Position numbers and translations under genes: made by a program. Positions 21,481 through 30,737 of a DNA stretch of 64,000 nt are shown in pieces. Source of the stretch: Collinsella aerofaciens (GTDB lineage: Bacteria; Actinomycetota; Coriobacteriia; Coriobacteriales; Coriobacteriaceae); contig NZ_WWSY01000007.1 of assembly GCF_009876115.1 (NCBI RefSeq), positions 34,451-98,450 of the forward strand, written 5' to 3'. The notes below the pieces were generated by a model. It was not told where the DNA came from. It worked only from the letters and a program-made list of their open reading frames with translations, and did not search any database. Numbering within the stretch: the first letter of the stretch is position 1; every line of letters starts with the position of its first letter.

Positions 21481-21503
21481 TGGCGCGGGGCGAGCGGGTG
21501 ACG

Positions 21504-22511
21504 TTACTCGGAGGGCGTCTCTATGTCCTTCGTGCCCTTCCAGTTGCGGATAAGTGCCTTTCGCAGTTCGTTTTGCTTTCGCTGATACTCGGCATCCGTG
21601 CAGCGGGGCATACCGAGTGCTTCGCGGATATTGTTCATGGCACGGTGAAAAGCGAGTTGACTGGCAAATTGCGCTGAGGTGAGTGTGACGATGCGATAAC
21701 CCATTTGGGCGAGCACAGCTTCGCGTTCCGCATCTGCTCCCTTACGGTCAGTCTCGTCGTGAAAGCCACCCTTATATTCGATGCCGAGCTCTCTGCGCTT
21801 ATAGGTAATGAGGGCATCGATTTTGAGTGTTCGGGCTTTGGTGCAATGCCAAAGACGTTGAGGGATCTCGAGCGGTTGGTTGAGCTCGATGCCTCGAATG
21901 CCAACGCCGCCTTCGCTTGTTGGAAGTGAAAGGGCGATTGCCGACGCAGCCTCCATAGGCGAGACCGAGTGGTCGTAGACATGTCTGAGCGCGAGTCGCG
22001 CGCGTGTGGCACCGGGTTTGCCAGGGTGTTGATCGAGCAGTTCGACAATTTCGTCCTTGGAGGTGGTTGCTGGTTGCTCGGTATAAGGGTCAGAGGGATT
22101 AAGGCCCATGCGATAGTCGCCGCAAACTTCGTAGCCATACTCGAGGTATTCGATTCTATCCATCCACTCGGCGGCGAGCACGAAGGTGAAGGCTTCGTCG
22201 GTGATAAAGATGCCGGGCGTAAGCTCGTCAATATGGCCATAGGGTAGGCTTTGGCCGAGAACATGGCAAGAAACACCGTTAGTGCGAATTCGCTCGAAAG
22301 CAAACACTACGGAGATATCGATAGTCTTGAACATATCGGGCGGAATGCCGCAGTCGGTGAGGGCCTGTCGTATGCGCGCGATGCGTTGCTGGGTGGAGAG
22401 ACCTCTTGCGCCTATCTGGTAGTCGTGTTGCGCGACCGCTTGAACCAGGCCTTGTGGCGCGTGATGGACGAGCCATGCAGTTTTATGCGAAATGAGAACA
22501 GGGGTATCCAT
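21504..22511 (-). CDS. Putative PD-(D/E)XK nuclease-domain protein (DUF559/AbiEi-like architecture)
   Basis: This 335-residue protein has a C-terminal segment KIDALITYKRRELGIEYKGGFH (residues ~245-266). It shows the D...(X)n...E-x-K arrangement of PD-(D/E)XK endonuclease folds as in DUF559/Vsr-like proteins, followed by AEREAVLAQMGYRIVTLT. The N-terminal part may bind DNA or another partner and is not recognisable to me. The start is the ATG at 22511 with GAGAGG upstream; the frame is open further to 22760 but runs through a repeat. The gene sits alone between two 60-bp hairpin direct repeats. Nuclease activity is inferred from the motif only. Confidence 0.6.
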   Translation of the reverse strand: MDTPVLISHKTAWLVHHAPQGLVQAVAQHDYQIGARGLSTQQRIARIRQALTDCGIPPDMFKTIDISVVFAFERIRTNGVSCHVLGQSLPYGHIDELTPGIFITDEAFTFVLAAEWMDRIEYLEYGYEVCGDYRMGLNPSDPYTEQPATTSKDEIVELLDQHPGKPGATRARLALRHVYDHSVSPMEAASAIALSLPTSEGGVGIRGIELNQPLEIPQRLWHCTKARTLKIDALITYKRRELGIEYKGGFHDETDRKGADAEREAVLAQMGYRIVTLTSAQFASQLAFHRAMNNIREALGMPRCTDAEYQRKQNELRKALIRNWKGTKDIETPSE

Positions 22512-22622
22512 TGGGGACCTCTCGCTCTGAGTCGATACCCAACTCTTATGTCCGTTGAGGTGGGGAAATATACCGGATGCTGGCAAAACGGTCGATCGTC
22601 CGCCGGGCACAATATGCAAAGG

Positions 22623-22682
22623 TGTACACCAGCCTCCAAAGATGTCGAAAAATGTCGGTTTTGGAGGGTGATGTACATGTTT
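22623..22682. repeat. 60-bp hairpin direct repeat, copy 2
   Basis: This is the partner of 21421-21480 and lies upstream of the PD-(D/E)XK-like gene, about 110 bases before its start. The repeats are 1.2 kb apart and bracket that single gene. Confidence 0.85.
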
Positions 22683-22840
22683 GGGATGTTGGGTTGGGAT
22701 TGAACGTGATGGGGGTGTGGGTTGAAGAGGAGGGATGTCCAAATTTCGAGCGGAGCTCAAAATTTATCCGGTCGGCTTACGCCGACCGCGCTGCGCTAAA
22801 AACGCGCCACTGGCGCGTTTTCTTTACGCTTTGCGCCCTG

Positions 22841-22867
22841 GCGGGTTCGAATCCCTCCTCCTTCGCC
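22841..22867 (+). pseudogene. tRNA-Ser 3'-end fragment
   Basis: The segment holds GGGTTCGAATCCCTCC, a T-arm, followed by CTCCTTCGCC, an acceptor-like end. It closely resembles the 3' end of the tRNA-Ser at 22932-23022 but points the opposite way and has no tRNA body. One T-stem pair is broken. It may be a scar of site-specific integration or rearrangement at a tRNA gene. Confidence 0.55.
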
Positions 22868-22896
22868 GTATTTGTTTGTAAGGGACTCAAAACAAA

Positions 22897-22920
22897 AAAG
22901 CTCCCGTTGTTGGGAGCTTT
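22897..22920 (-). terminator. Terminator of the tRNA-Ser genes
   Basis: A 9-bp stem AAAGCTCCC/GGGAGCTTT is followed on the minus strand by a T-run, just 3' of the minus-strand tRNA-Ser genes. Confidence 0.8.
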
Positions 22921-22931
22921 CTCAACCAAAA

Positions 22932-23022
22932 TGGCGGAGGAGGAGGGATTCGAACCCTCGTGACCTTATACAGGCCAAACGGTTTTCGAGACCGCCGCAT
23001 TCAACCACTCTGCCACCCCTCC
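22932..23022 (-). tRNA. tRNA-Ser (CGA)
   Basis: This 91-base class II tRNA has encoded CCA, a long variable arm, a T-arm GAGGG-TTCGAAT-CCCTC and anticodon CGA in the loop CTCGAAA. Its acceptor stem pairs GGAGGGG with CTCCTCC. Confidence 0.95.
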
Positions 23023-23037
23023 GCGTGGGGTAAAAAC

Positions 23038-23061
23038 AAAGCAGGCTCGAAGGCCTGCTTT
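23038..23061. repeat. Hairpin between the two tRNA-Ser genes
   Basis: The stem AAAGCAGGC/GCCTGCTTT with a six-base loop separates the two tRNA genes. It may be a weak terminator or processing site. Confidence 0.6.
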
Positions 23062-23070
23062 GGAATTAAC

Positions 23071-23161
23071 TGGCGGAGAGTCAGGGATTTGAACCCTGGA
23101 GACGCTTTTGACGCCTACACGATTTCCAATCGTGCTCCTTCGGCCACTCGGACAACTCTCC
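23071..23161 (-). tRNA. tRNA-Ser (GGA)
   Basis: This 91-base class II tRNA has encoded CCA, an acceptor stem GGAGAGT/ACTCTCC, a long variable arm and anticodon GGA in the loop TTGGAAA. Confidence 0.95.
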
Positions 23162-23666
23162 GTTAAATGCGAAAGTCAGTATACACGAGGAATCGCAAAG
23201 TGCAAACAGAAAAGTTGGCATTTTTTAAAACGCTTGGCCGTGCTTGGCGCTGCAGTGGGGCTTGAGGTCCCAAAAAACGGCTTCCGACCAGCGTGGTTGA
23301 TCAACTCAATTGTTCAAAAAAGGGTATTCATAAGCGACTTGGCAATGAATTTAAAAATCTTTGGGTGGTGCTGTGGGCCACTGGTATGCATTTTGCGACC
23401 ACAGCCTTGTGCCCGTTGACCTGCGGCTTGGCTCAGCTTGTCCCCACGGCACCGTATCTTGTCAACAGATCCGTCAAGCTTTTGGTCAGCATTTGGTTGG
23501 AATGCGCATGAAACGTCGTGTGAGTATGGGCATATGTGGAGGTCATGAGGTTGTAGCTGCATATTCTTGCAGCCTAGGAGGTTGAAAGATATTATTACCA
23601 AGTCTTTTCCTGCTTCAGGCGCACCTTCACGACCTGAAGCCACATTTGCCCAGAGGAGGTGACAAT
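23162..23666 (+). promoter_or_regulatory. Gene-free upstream region and 5' leader of the rpsF operon
   Basis: About 500 bases without a credible gene. The 3' part likely forms an mRNA leader with hairpins GCTGCA/TGCAGC (23556-23573) and GCTTCAGG/CCTGAAGC (23612-23640) just before the rpsF ribosome-binding site. Ribosomal operons of this type are often regulated by S6:S18 binding to such leaders. The conserved S6:S18 loop was not clearly identifiable here. Confidence 0.4.
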
Positions 23667-23960
23667 ATGAAGGCTTATGAACTGCTGTTCTTTGTTGACC
23701 CGTCGCTCGACCCCGAGACTCGTCTCGCTGTTATGAAGCGTATCGATACCACGATCGCTGAGGGCGCTGGCAAGGTCGACTCCGTTGACGAGTGGGGCAA
23801 GCGCAAGCTCGCCTACGAGATCAACGACCTCACCGATGGTGACTACACCCTCATCAACTTCCACGCAGATCCTACCCAGATCGCCGAGCTTGATCGCGTC
23901 CTGCGCATCACCGACGCTGTGGTCCGCCACATGATCGTCCGTCGCGACGACCAGGAGTAA
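23667..23960 (+). CDS. rpsF: 30S ribosomal protein S6
   Basis: S6 is a 30S platform protein that binds together with S18. The 97-residue product begins MKAYELLFFVDPSLDPE and has the family segments GAGKVDSVDEWGKRKLAYEI and DGDYTLINF, with the usual length. A strong GAGGAGGT lies at 23653-23660. It heads the rpsF-ssb-rpsR-rplI operon, with ssb 48 bases downstream. Confidence 0.97.
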   Translation: MKAYELLFFVDPSLDPETRLAVMKRIDTTIAEGAGKVDSVDEWGKRKLAYEINDLTDGDYTLINFHADPTQIAELDRVLRITDAVVRHMIVRRDDQE

Positions 23961-24008
23961 GACTGTCGTTTTGGACTGGGCTTGTGCCCCAAGAGGAAGT
24001 AGTGAGTT

Positions 24009-24461
24009 ATGAGCATCAATCGAGTGAACATCACCGGTAACCTCACCCGCGATCCCGAGCTGCGCGCCACCGCCGGCGGAACCCAGGTTCTGTCCTTTGG
24101 CGTCGCCGTGAACGATCGTCGCCGCAACGCGCAGACTGGCGAGTGGGAGGACTATCCCAACTTTGTCGACTGCACTATGTTCGGCACCCGCGCCGAGGCC
24201 GTGAGCCGTTTCCTGGCAAAGGGAAACAAGGTCGCGATCGAGGGCAAGCTGCGCTACAGCTCTTGGGAGCGCGACGGCCAGCGCCGGAGCAAGCTTGAGG
24301 TCATCGTCGATGAGATCGAGTTTATGAGCTCCCGTGGTGGCCAGGGTGGCTACGACCAGGGCGGTTACGCCCCCGCAGCTCCCGCGCCCGCAGCACGTCC
24401 TGCCGCACCGGTGGCTACGCCGCCCGCGGTCGACGTCTACGATGAGGACATCCCGTTCTAA
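24009..24461 (+). CDS. ssb: Single-stranded DNA-binding protein
   Basis: SSB coats single-stranded DNA during replication and repair. The 150-residue protein has the OB fold (residues ~1-108, from SINRVNITGNLTRDPELR to KLEVIVDEIEFM), a glycine/proline/alanine-rich flexible linker, and the acidic C-terminal tip DEDIPF that recruits partner proteins. It sits between rpsF and rpsR, its conserved position. Confidence 0.97.
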   Translation: MSINRVNITGNLTRDPELRATAGGTQVLSFGVAVNDRRRNAQTGEWEDYPNFVDCTMFGTRAEAVSRFLAKGNKVAIEGKLRYSSWERDGQRRSKLEVIVDEIEFMSSRGGQGGYDQGGYAPAAPAPAARPAAPVATPPAVDVYDEDIPF

Positions 24462-24533
24462 GGGTTGTTCACCTAGTTTTGAGTGAGAGGCGGCTTCGGT
24501 TCGCCGAAGTTGCCAAATGAAAGGTATTTTGAC

Positions 24534-24800
24534 ATGGCTAATGATTTTTCTGCACGTCAGCCGCGTCGTAAGTACTGCCAGTTCTGCAAGGAGAACACTG
24601 AGTTCATCGACTATAAGGACACTCAGCTTCTCCGTAAGTACATGACCGACCGTGGCAAGATCAAGCCCCGTCGCGTCACTGGCGCTTGCACGCAGCATCA
24701 GCATGACATCGCCAACGCCATCAAGCGCGCCCGCGAGATGGCTCTCCTGCCGTACACCGTCCCCGTGGTTTCCTCTCGTGGCAACCGCGACCGCGGCTAA
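24534..24800 (+). CDS. rpsR: 30S ribosomal protein S18
   Basis: The 88-residue S18 has the core [26 protein letters not shown]. It keeps CQFC plus C and H residues downstream, so it is probably a zinc-binding (C+) form. The start is the ATG at 24534 with AAAGG upstream; earlier in-frame positions lack homology. A UUCG-capped hairpin CTTCGG/CCGAAG lies just upstream (24494-24510) and may stabilise the processed mRNA. Confidence 0.96.
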   Translation: MANDFSARQPRRKYCQFCKENTEFIDYKDTQLLRKYMTDRGKIKPRRVTGACTQHQHDIANAIKRAREMALLPYTVPVVSSRGNRDRG

Positions 24801-24815
24801 GAAGGGAGACGCATC

Positions 24816-25355
24816 ATGAAGGTTATTCTTCTCGATGAGATCAAGGGCAAGGGCGGCGAGGGTGACGTCGTAGAGGTCGCTCAGGGTTACGCTGAGAACT
24901 TCCTGTTCCCCAAGAAGCTCGCTGTTGCCGCCACCAAGGGCAACCTCAAGCAGCTTGACGAGCGTCGCAACAACATCGCCAAGCGCGAGGCCGTCCGTCT
25001 GGCTACCGCCAACGAGACCAAGGCTGCCTTCGAGGGCAAGACGGTCACCGTTGACGTCAAGGTCGGCGACGAGGGCATCCTCTTTGGCTCCGTTACCGCC
25101 GCTATGATCGCTGACGCCATCAAGGCTCAGCTCGGTATGGACATCGACCGCAAGCGCGTCGAGCTCGGTAAGCCCATCAAGGTTGCCGGTGCCCACACCG
25201 TTGCCATCTCGCTGTACCGCGAGATCAAGGCCGAGGTTGTCGTTCTCGTCGGCGTTACCGCCGAGGAGCTCGCTGCCGAGGCTGAGGTCGAGGAGGCCGC
25301 TGAGGTCGCCGAGGCCGAGACCGCCGAGGTCGAGACTGAGGCTGCTGCCGAGTAG
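24816..25355 (+). CDS. rplI: 50S ribosomal protein L9
   Basis: L9 is a two-domain 50S protein. Residues 1-40 contain the N-terminal signature KGKGGEGDVVEVAQGYAENFLFP, followed by the long linking helix and the C-terminal domain (FGSVTAAMIADAIKAQ). At 179 residues it is about 30 longer than usual because of an alanine/glutamate-rich acidic tail. The operon ends here with a terminator. Confidence 0.96.
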   Translation: MKVILLDEIKGKGGEGDVVEVAQGYAENFLFPKKLAVAATKGNLKQLDERRNNIAKREAVRLATANETKAAFEGKTVTVDVKVGDEGILFGSVTAAMIADAIKAQLGMDIDRKRVELGKPIKVAGAHTVAISLYREIKAEVVVLVGVTAEELAAEAEVEEAAEVAEAETAEVETEAAAE

Positions 25356-25387
25356 CATTTGCTGCAACGCAACAATCTTGTTCTAAG

Positions 25388-25426
25388 AAGGGCGCTCTGG
25401 GAAACCAGGGCGCCCTTTTGTTTTTT
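25388..25426 (+). terminator. Terminator of the rpsF-rplI operon
   Basis: A 13-bp stem AAGGGCGCTCTGG/CCAGGGCGCCCTT closed by a GAAA tetraloop is followed by TTTTGTTTTTT. Confidence 0.92.
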
Positions 25427-25579
25427 GCGCTGAGTGAGTGTCATGGTGAACGTTGTGTCGAAGTCCTATATACAGGACCGTTCATCCGTTTGGTTCGGTG
25501 ATGATTGGCGGCGCGCGGCGCGTTTTGGGACCGTGGCTGATACTATGGATGCTCGCAAGCGATATGAATGAGGATGCTC

Positions 25580-26971
25580 ATGGCATATGACGATAGGGAG
25601 ACCGGGTTGACGGTCGAGGACCGTGGTTCCAAGTTGGGTCTCCCCCAAAACCAAGATGCAGAGGCCAATGTACTGGCCGCCATGCTGCTATCGCCCGAGG
25701 TAGTCGAAGAGGCCCAGGTCGAGCTGCAGCCCGATGACTTCTACCGGCCCATTCATAAGACCATCTATACCGCGATGGTCGATATGTACAACAGCCGCAT
25801 TCCCATCGACTCCATCTCGCTGATCGATTACCTGCGAAGCATCAACAAGCTCGATGCCGTGGGCGGCGAAGCGTACATTTTGGAGTTGATGGGTCAGACC
25901 CTGTCGCTCGTCAACTGGCAGCACCATGCCGCTATCGTTCGCCGCGATTCGATGCTGCGTGAGCTGATCGGCGCCACCAACGAGATCAACGCGCTGGCAT
26001 ACAACGCCCCCACCGACACCAAAGAGGTCGTGGAGCTGGCCGAGAGCAAGTTGCTCAAGGTCACGGCGCGCGAGGTCAAGTCGAGCTACAAGACGCTGAC
26101 CGAGTTTATGGTCGAGGCCTATAACGAGGCCGAGGAAGTGTGCCAGGCCGGCGGCCAGGCTGCGGGCGTGCCCACGGGCTTCCCGTCGCTCGACCGCATG
26201 CTCATGGGTTTTCGCGAGGGCCAGCTCATCATCATCGGCGCCCGCCCTGCTGTGGGTAAGACGTCGTTCGCCCTGAACCTGGCGCTCAACGCCGCCGCCG
26301 CCGGTTATACCGTCGGCTTCTTCTCTCTGGAGATGTCGGGCAAGGAAATTGCCCAGCGTCTGATTTGCGCCTACGCCATGATTTCGATCAGTGACTTCCG
26401 CATGGGCCGTATTAGCCCCGAGCAGTGGGCCAATATCAACGAGGCCACGCAGACCTTGTCCAAGCTCGATATTCTGATTGACGATACGCCCGGCACCACA
26501 GTGACCGAGATTCGCGCCAAGAGCCGCCGCATGCTCCACAACAAGGAGAAGGCCATCATCATCCTGGACTACCTGCAGCTGGTGAGTCCTCCGCCGGGAC
26601 GCCGCTCCGAGAGCCGTACCGTCGAGGTCTCCGAGATGTCGCGTGGTCTGAAGATCATGGCCAAGGAGCTCAAGATCCCGCTCATCGCGCTGTCGCAGCT
26701 CTCGCGTCAGGTCGAATCCCGTACCGGCAAGCGCCCGCAGCTTTCCGACCTTCGTGAATCGGGCTCCATCGAGCAGGACGCCGATATCGTTATGTTCTTG
26801 GACCGCTCCGCCGACGAGGCCGAAGCCTCGCGCGACGATCGACCCGACGAGGGCGTTACGCGTATCGTCGTGGCCAAGAACCGTTCGGGCCCGATCGGCG
26901 ACGTCGACCTGATGTTCCTGCCGGCATCCACTAAGTTCTATGAGCTTGATGGGGCACATGCCGAGGAGTAG
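25580..26971 (+). CDS. dnaB: Replicative DNA helicase
   Basis: DnaB is the hexameric replication-fork helicase. The 463-residue protein has the N-terminal DnaB domain (LPQNQDAEANVLAAMLLSPE) and a RecA-like C-terminal motor with Walker A GARPAVGKTS, the FFSLEMSGKEIAQR segment, Walker B ILDYLQLV, and the late motif QLSDLRESGSIEQDADIV. Three in-frame ATG codons occur at 25568, 25574 and 25580; the last has GAGGA at proper spacing. No intein is seen. Confidence 0.95.
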   Translation: MAYDDRETGLTVEDRGSKLGLPQNQDAEANVLAAMLLSPEVVEEAQVELQPDDFYRPIHKTIYTAMVDMYNSRIPIDSISLIDYLRSINKLDAVGGEAYILELMGQTLSLVNWQHHAAIVRRDSMLRELIGATNEINALAYNAPTDTKEVVELAESKLLKVTAREVKSSYKTLTEFMVEAYNEAEEVCQAGGQAAGVPTGFPSLDRMLMGFREGQLIIIGARPAVGKTSFALNLALNAAAAGYTVGFFSLEMSGKEIAQRLICAYAMISISDFRMGRISPEQWANINEATQTLSKLDILIDDTPGTTVTEIRAKSRRMLHNKEKAIIILDYLQLVSPPPGRRSESRTVEVSEMSRGLKIMAKELKIPLIALSQLSRQVESRTGKRPQLSDLRESGSIEQDADIVMFLDRSADEAEASRDDRPDEGVTRIVVAKNRSGPIGDVDLMFLPASTKFYELDGAHAEE

Positions 26972-27055
26972 GACAGGCGCCCGTTGCACGGGTATACTGG
27001 GAATGTTTTGTGCTTCTGCGTGCCGGCGTGGCGCGTAGACAGTCCATGAATGTAA

Positions 27056-28351
<1,296 letters not shown>

Positions 28352-28373
28352 TCGGGACTATTTGGTTATTGCG

Positions 28374-28415
28374 ATATACCCCTTTGCAGCCCGGACGGGC
28401 GGCCGAGGGGTATAT
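28374..28415 (+). repeat. Hairpin in the purA-purD gap
   Basis: Arms ATATACCCCT/AGGGGTATAT enclose a GC-rich loop with a further GCCCG/CGGGC pairing. It may be a terminator or attenuator between purA and purD. The trailing TTTG is a weak T-run. Confidence 0.5.
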
Positions 28416-28469
28416 TTGCTTGCAAAGGGCTCGCGCGGAGCGGGCCATTCATCCATAGAGGAGGCACCC

Positions 28470-29774
28470 TTGAAGGCGGACACTCAAACCATCGACATCC
28501 TGTTGTTGGGCAGCGGCGGCCGTGAGCATGCTTTGGCAGCTAAGCTCGCAGCATCACCGCGCGCCGGGAAGCTCTACATCGCGCCGGGCAACGGCGGCAC
28601 CGCGAGCTGTGGCGAGAACGTTGTTCTCGACGATTGCGATCCTGCGGCCGTGGCGGCGTTTGCGCAGAGCCACGGATGCGGACTCGTGGTAATTGGCCCC
28701 GAGGCTCCGCTCGTGGCGGGCGTGGCCGACGCCGTGCGCGCGGCGGGTATTCCCTGCTTTGGCCCGGGTGCCGAGGGTGCCCAGATGGAGGGTTCCAAGC
28801 TGTTCTCCAAGCAGCTCATGGAGCGTGCGGGCATTCCGACGGCAGCCTATGGTTCGTTTACCGACGAGGCTTCGGCTCTCGCCTACGTGCGCGAGCAGGG
28901 CGCTCCGCTGGTCGTGAAGGCCGACGGCCTTGCCGCGGGCAAGGGCGTTATCGTGGCGACCGAACTTGAGCAGGCCGAGGAGGCCGTGCGCGAGTGCTTT
29001 GGCGGCACCTTTGGCGATGCCGGCAACACCGTGGTTATCGAGGAGATGCTCGTTGGTCCCGAGTGCTCGCTGCTCGCCTTTACCGACGGCAAGACCGTGC
29101 GCCCCATGGCCACCTCGCAGGACCACAAGCGCGCCCTCGAGGGCGACAAGGGCCCCAACACCGGCGGCATGGGCGTCTACAGCCCGGTGCCCATCGTGAC
29201 CGACGAGGAGCACGCCACCATGGTGAAGGTCATGGAGCAGACCGTTGCCGACCTCGCTGCCGAGGGCATCGACTACCGCGGCTGCCTGTATGGCGGCTTT
29301 ATGCTCACGCCTGCCGGCCCCAAGGTGCTGGAGTTCAATGCCCGCTTTGGCGACCCCGAGACGCAGGTCGTGCTGCCGCGCCTTAAGAACGACCTGGTTG
29401 AGGTCATGCTCGCCTGCGCCAACTGCGAGCTCGATCAGATTGAGCTCGACTGGCGTGACGAGTGGGCTGTGGCAGTTGTCCTGACGAGCGCGGGCTATCC
29501 CGGCAGCTACGAGAAGGGCAAGGTCATCACCGGTATCGCCGATGCCGAGGTCATGGAGAACGTGACCGTGTACCACGCGGGCACTGCCGTGGTGGACGGC
29601 CAGCTCGTGACCAATGGTGGCCGCGTGCTTGCCGTGACCGCTCTGGGTGACACGTTCGAGAACGCTCGCAACCTTGCCTACGAGGCCTGCGAGAAGATTG
29701 ATTTTGAAGGCAAGACCCTGCGCCACGACATCGGCCTGCGCGCGCTGCGCGGCCGCGACGCCTGGGATGCCTAA
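28470..29774 (+). CDS. purD: Phosphoribosylamine-glycine ligase (GAR synthetase)
   Basis: PurD joins phosphoribosylamine and glycine in purine synthesis. The 434-residue ATP-grasp enzyme begins [22 protein letters not shown] and has [37 protein letters not shown] and [10 protein letters not shown]. The start is TTG at 28470 because AGAGGAGG lies at 28457-28464; homology begins right after it. The upstream open frame to 28302 overlaps purA and is not supported. Confidence 0.95.
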   Translation: MKADTQTIDILLLGSGGREHALAAKLAASPRAGKLYIAPGNGGTASCGENVVLDDCDPAAVAAFAQSHGCGLVVIGPEAPLVAGVADAVRAAGIPCFGPGAEGAQMEGSKLFSKQLMERAGIPTAAYGSFTDEASALAYVREQGAPLVVKADGLAAGKGVIVATELEQAEEAVRECFGGTFGDAGNTVVIEEMLVGPECSLLAFTDGKTVRPMATSQDHKRALEGDKGPNTGGMGVYSPVPIVTDEEHATMVKVMEQTVADLAAEGIDYRGCLYGGFMLTPAGPKVLEFNARFGDPETQVVLPRLKNDLVEVMLACANCELDQIELDWRDEWAVAVVLTSAGYPGSYEKGKVITGIADAEVMENVTVYHAGTAVVDGQLVTNGGRVLAVTALGDTFENARNLAYEACEKIDFEGKTLRHDIGLRALRGRDAWDA

Positions 29775-29795
29775 AATCCGAGAGGAATGAGACGG

Positions 29796-30491
29796 ATGGA
29801 CGAGAAGAACGAAGAGCTCGTGGATGCGCAGATCGTTGAAGAGGACAGCCGCATGTATGGGCACGCCGAGGGCGAGCCTGGCGGCGAGGTCGCTGACGAG
29901 CCGGCGCTGGTGCTGGGCGACGACGACCCGCACGATGCCGAGCTGCACGAGAAGATTCTTTCGGAGGAGTGCGCCTGGAAGGGCAAGATCCTCGACGTCC
30001 ACCGTCTTGAGGTTGAGCTGCCCAACGGTCGCCGCAGCGCCCGCGATATCGTTCGCCATCCGGGTGCGGCGGCCGTTGTGGCGCTGACCGAGAGCGGCAA
30101 GATCGTACTGGTGCGTCAGTACCGCACCGCTATCGACCGCGTGACGGTCGAGATTCCCGCCGGCAAGCTCGATCCAGGCGAGGACCCGCTCGATTGCGCC
30201 AAACGCGAGCTGCATGAGGAGACGGGCTTTAGGGCTAGTCGCATTCGCTTTTTGACGTCGATTGTCACGTCCTGCGGTTTTTGCGATGAGATCATCCACA
30301 TCTACTTGGCTACCAAGCTCGAGTTTGATGCGCCCAACCCCGATGATGACGAGTTTGTCAACGTGGACCTGGTGCCGCTGCACGAGCTGATCGACGCCGT
30401 GCTCGACGGCAAGATCGAAGACGCCAAGACCGTCGTAGGCGCCTTGGCCTGCGATAGCATCGCGCACCGACTAGGCGGAGCGGAGCTCTAG
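29796..30491 (+). CDS. NUDIX hydrolase, ADP-ribose pyrophosphatase-like
   Basis: This 231-residue protein probably hydrolyses ADP-ribose or another nucleoside-diphosphate sugar. The complete Nudix box GKLDPGEDPLDCAKRELHEETGF fits GX5EX7REUXEEXGU. It lies after ARDIVRHPGAAAVVAL and VRQYRTAIDR, features of ADP-ribose pyrophosphatases. The first ~55 residues form an acidic extension. ATG 29796 is preferred over 29787, given AGAGGA at 29781. It follows purD by 21 bases. A structured repeat begins one base after the stop. Confidence 0.85.
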   Translation: MDEKNEELVDAQIVEEDSRMYGHAEGEPGGEVADEPALVLGDDDPHDAELHEKILSEECAWKGKILDVHRLEVELPNGRRSARDIVRHPGAAAVVALTESGKIVLVRQYRTAIDRVTVEIPAGKLDPGEDPLDCAKRELHEETGFRASRIRFLTSIVTSCGFCDEIIHIYLATKLEFDAPNPDDDEFVNVDLVPLHELIDAVLDGKIEDAKTVVGALACDSIAHRLGGAEL

Positions 30492-30638
30492 GTTACGCGG
30501 TTTTACCAAACCGCGTAACGGGTCGACGCTGCAAACGCCCCTAAGCGGCAATCTGCCTTTCAATCGTCGCTCGCGTACCGAAGTACGCGTCGCTCCTCTT
30601 TCAAGGCACCTTGCTCGCTTAGGGACGTTTTCGCTGAC
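30492..30638 (+). repeat. Structured element A (candidate ncRNA or mobile hairpin)
   Basis: The element starts with a 28-base palindrome (12-bp arms GTTACGCGGTTT/AAACCGCGTAAC) that is identical in the second copy at 59640. Next come GCTGCAAAC, an outer stem (30537-30546 with 30617-30626), a GCAA/TTGC helix, an inner stem TGCCTT/AAGGCA, and an apical hairpin CGCGTAC-CGAA-GTACGCG. GTTTTCGCTGAC closes it. The stems differ in sequence from copy B but still pair, which indicates selection for structure. Confidence 0.8.
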
Positions 30639-30737
30639 GCTGCCAGAACATCGGCGTTATGCTTGTTGGGACGCTTTGTTTTCAGCCTGACCGGTTAACC
30701 GGATTTCTCACGCTATTTATTTCTCTTCGAGGATTGC

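Larger units (their letters stand above)
22683..22931. other. Gene-free stretch with stacked hairpins
   Basis: No gene is visible. The stretch holds a CGGTCGGC/GCCGACCG hairpin near 22771-22790, a perfect AAAACGCGCC/GGCGCGTTTT hairpin near 22799-22821, a tRNA 3'-end-like segment (22841-22867) and the terminator of the tRNA-Ser genes. AGAGGAGGGA near 22727 could pair with TCCCTCCTCCT near 22852. Confidence 0.5.

Noticed and set aside
22727..22867. tmRNA or complete degenerate tRNA
   Set aside because: Only the T-arm and acceptor end are recognisable; no D-arm, anticodon arm or tag peptide frame is present.
23314..23643. Small frames on both strands upstream of rpsF
   Set aside because: They lack ribosome-binding sites, family motifs and normal codon use. 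The region reads better as a leader.
28554..30467. 637-codon minus-strand frame opposite purD and the NUDIX gene
   Set aside because: It covers two clear plus-strand genes and has no motif. This is a GC-bias artefact.
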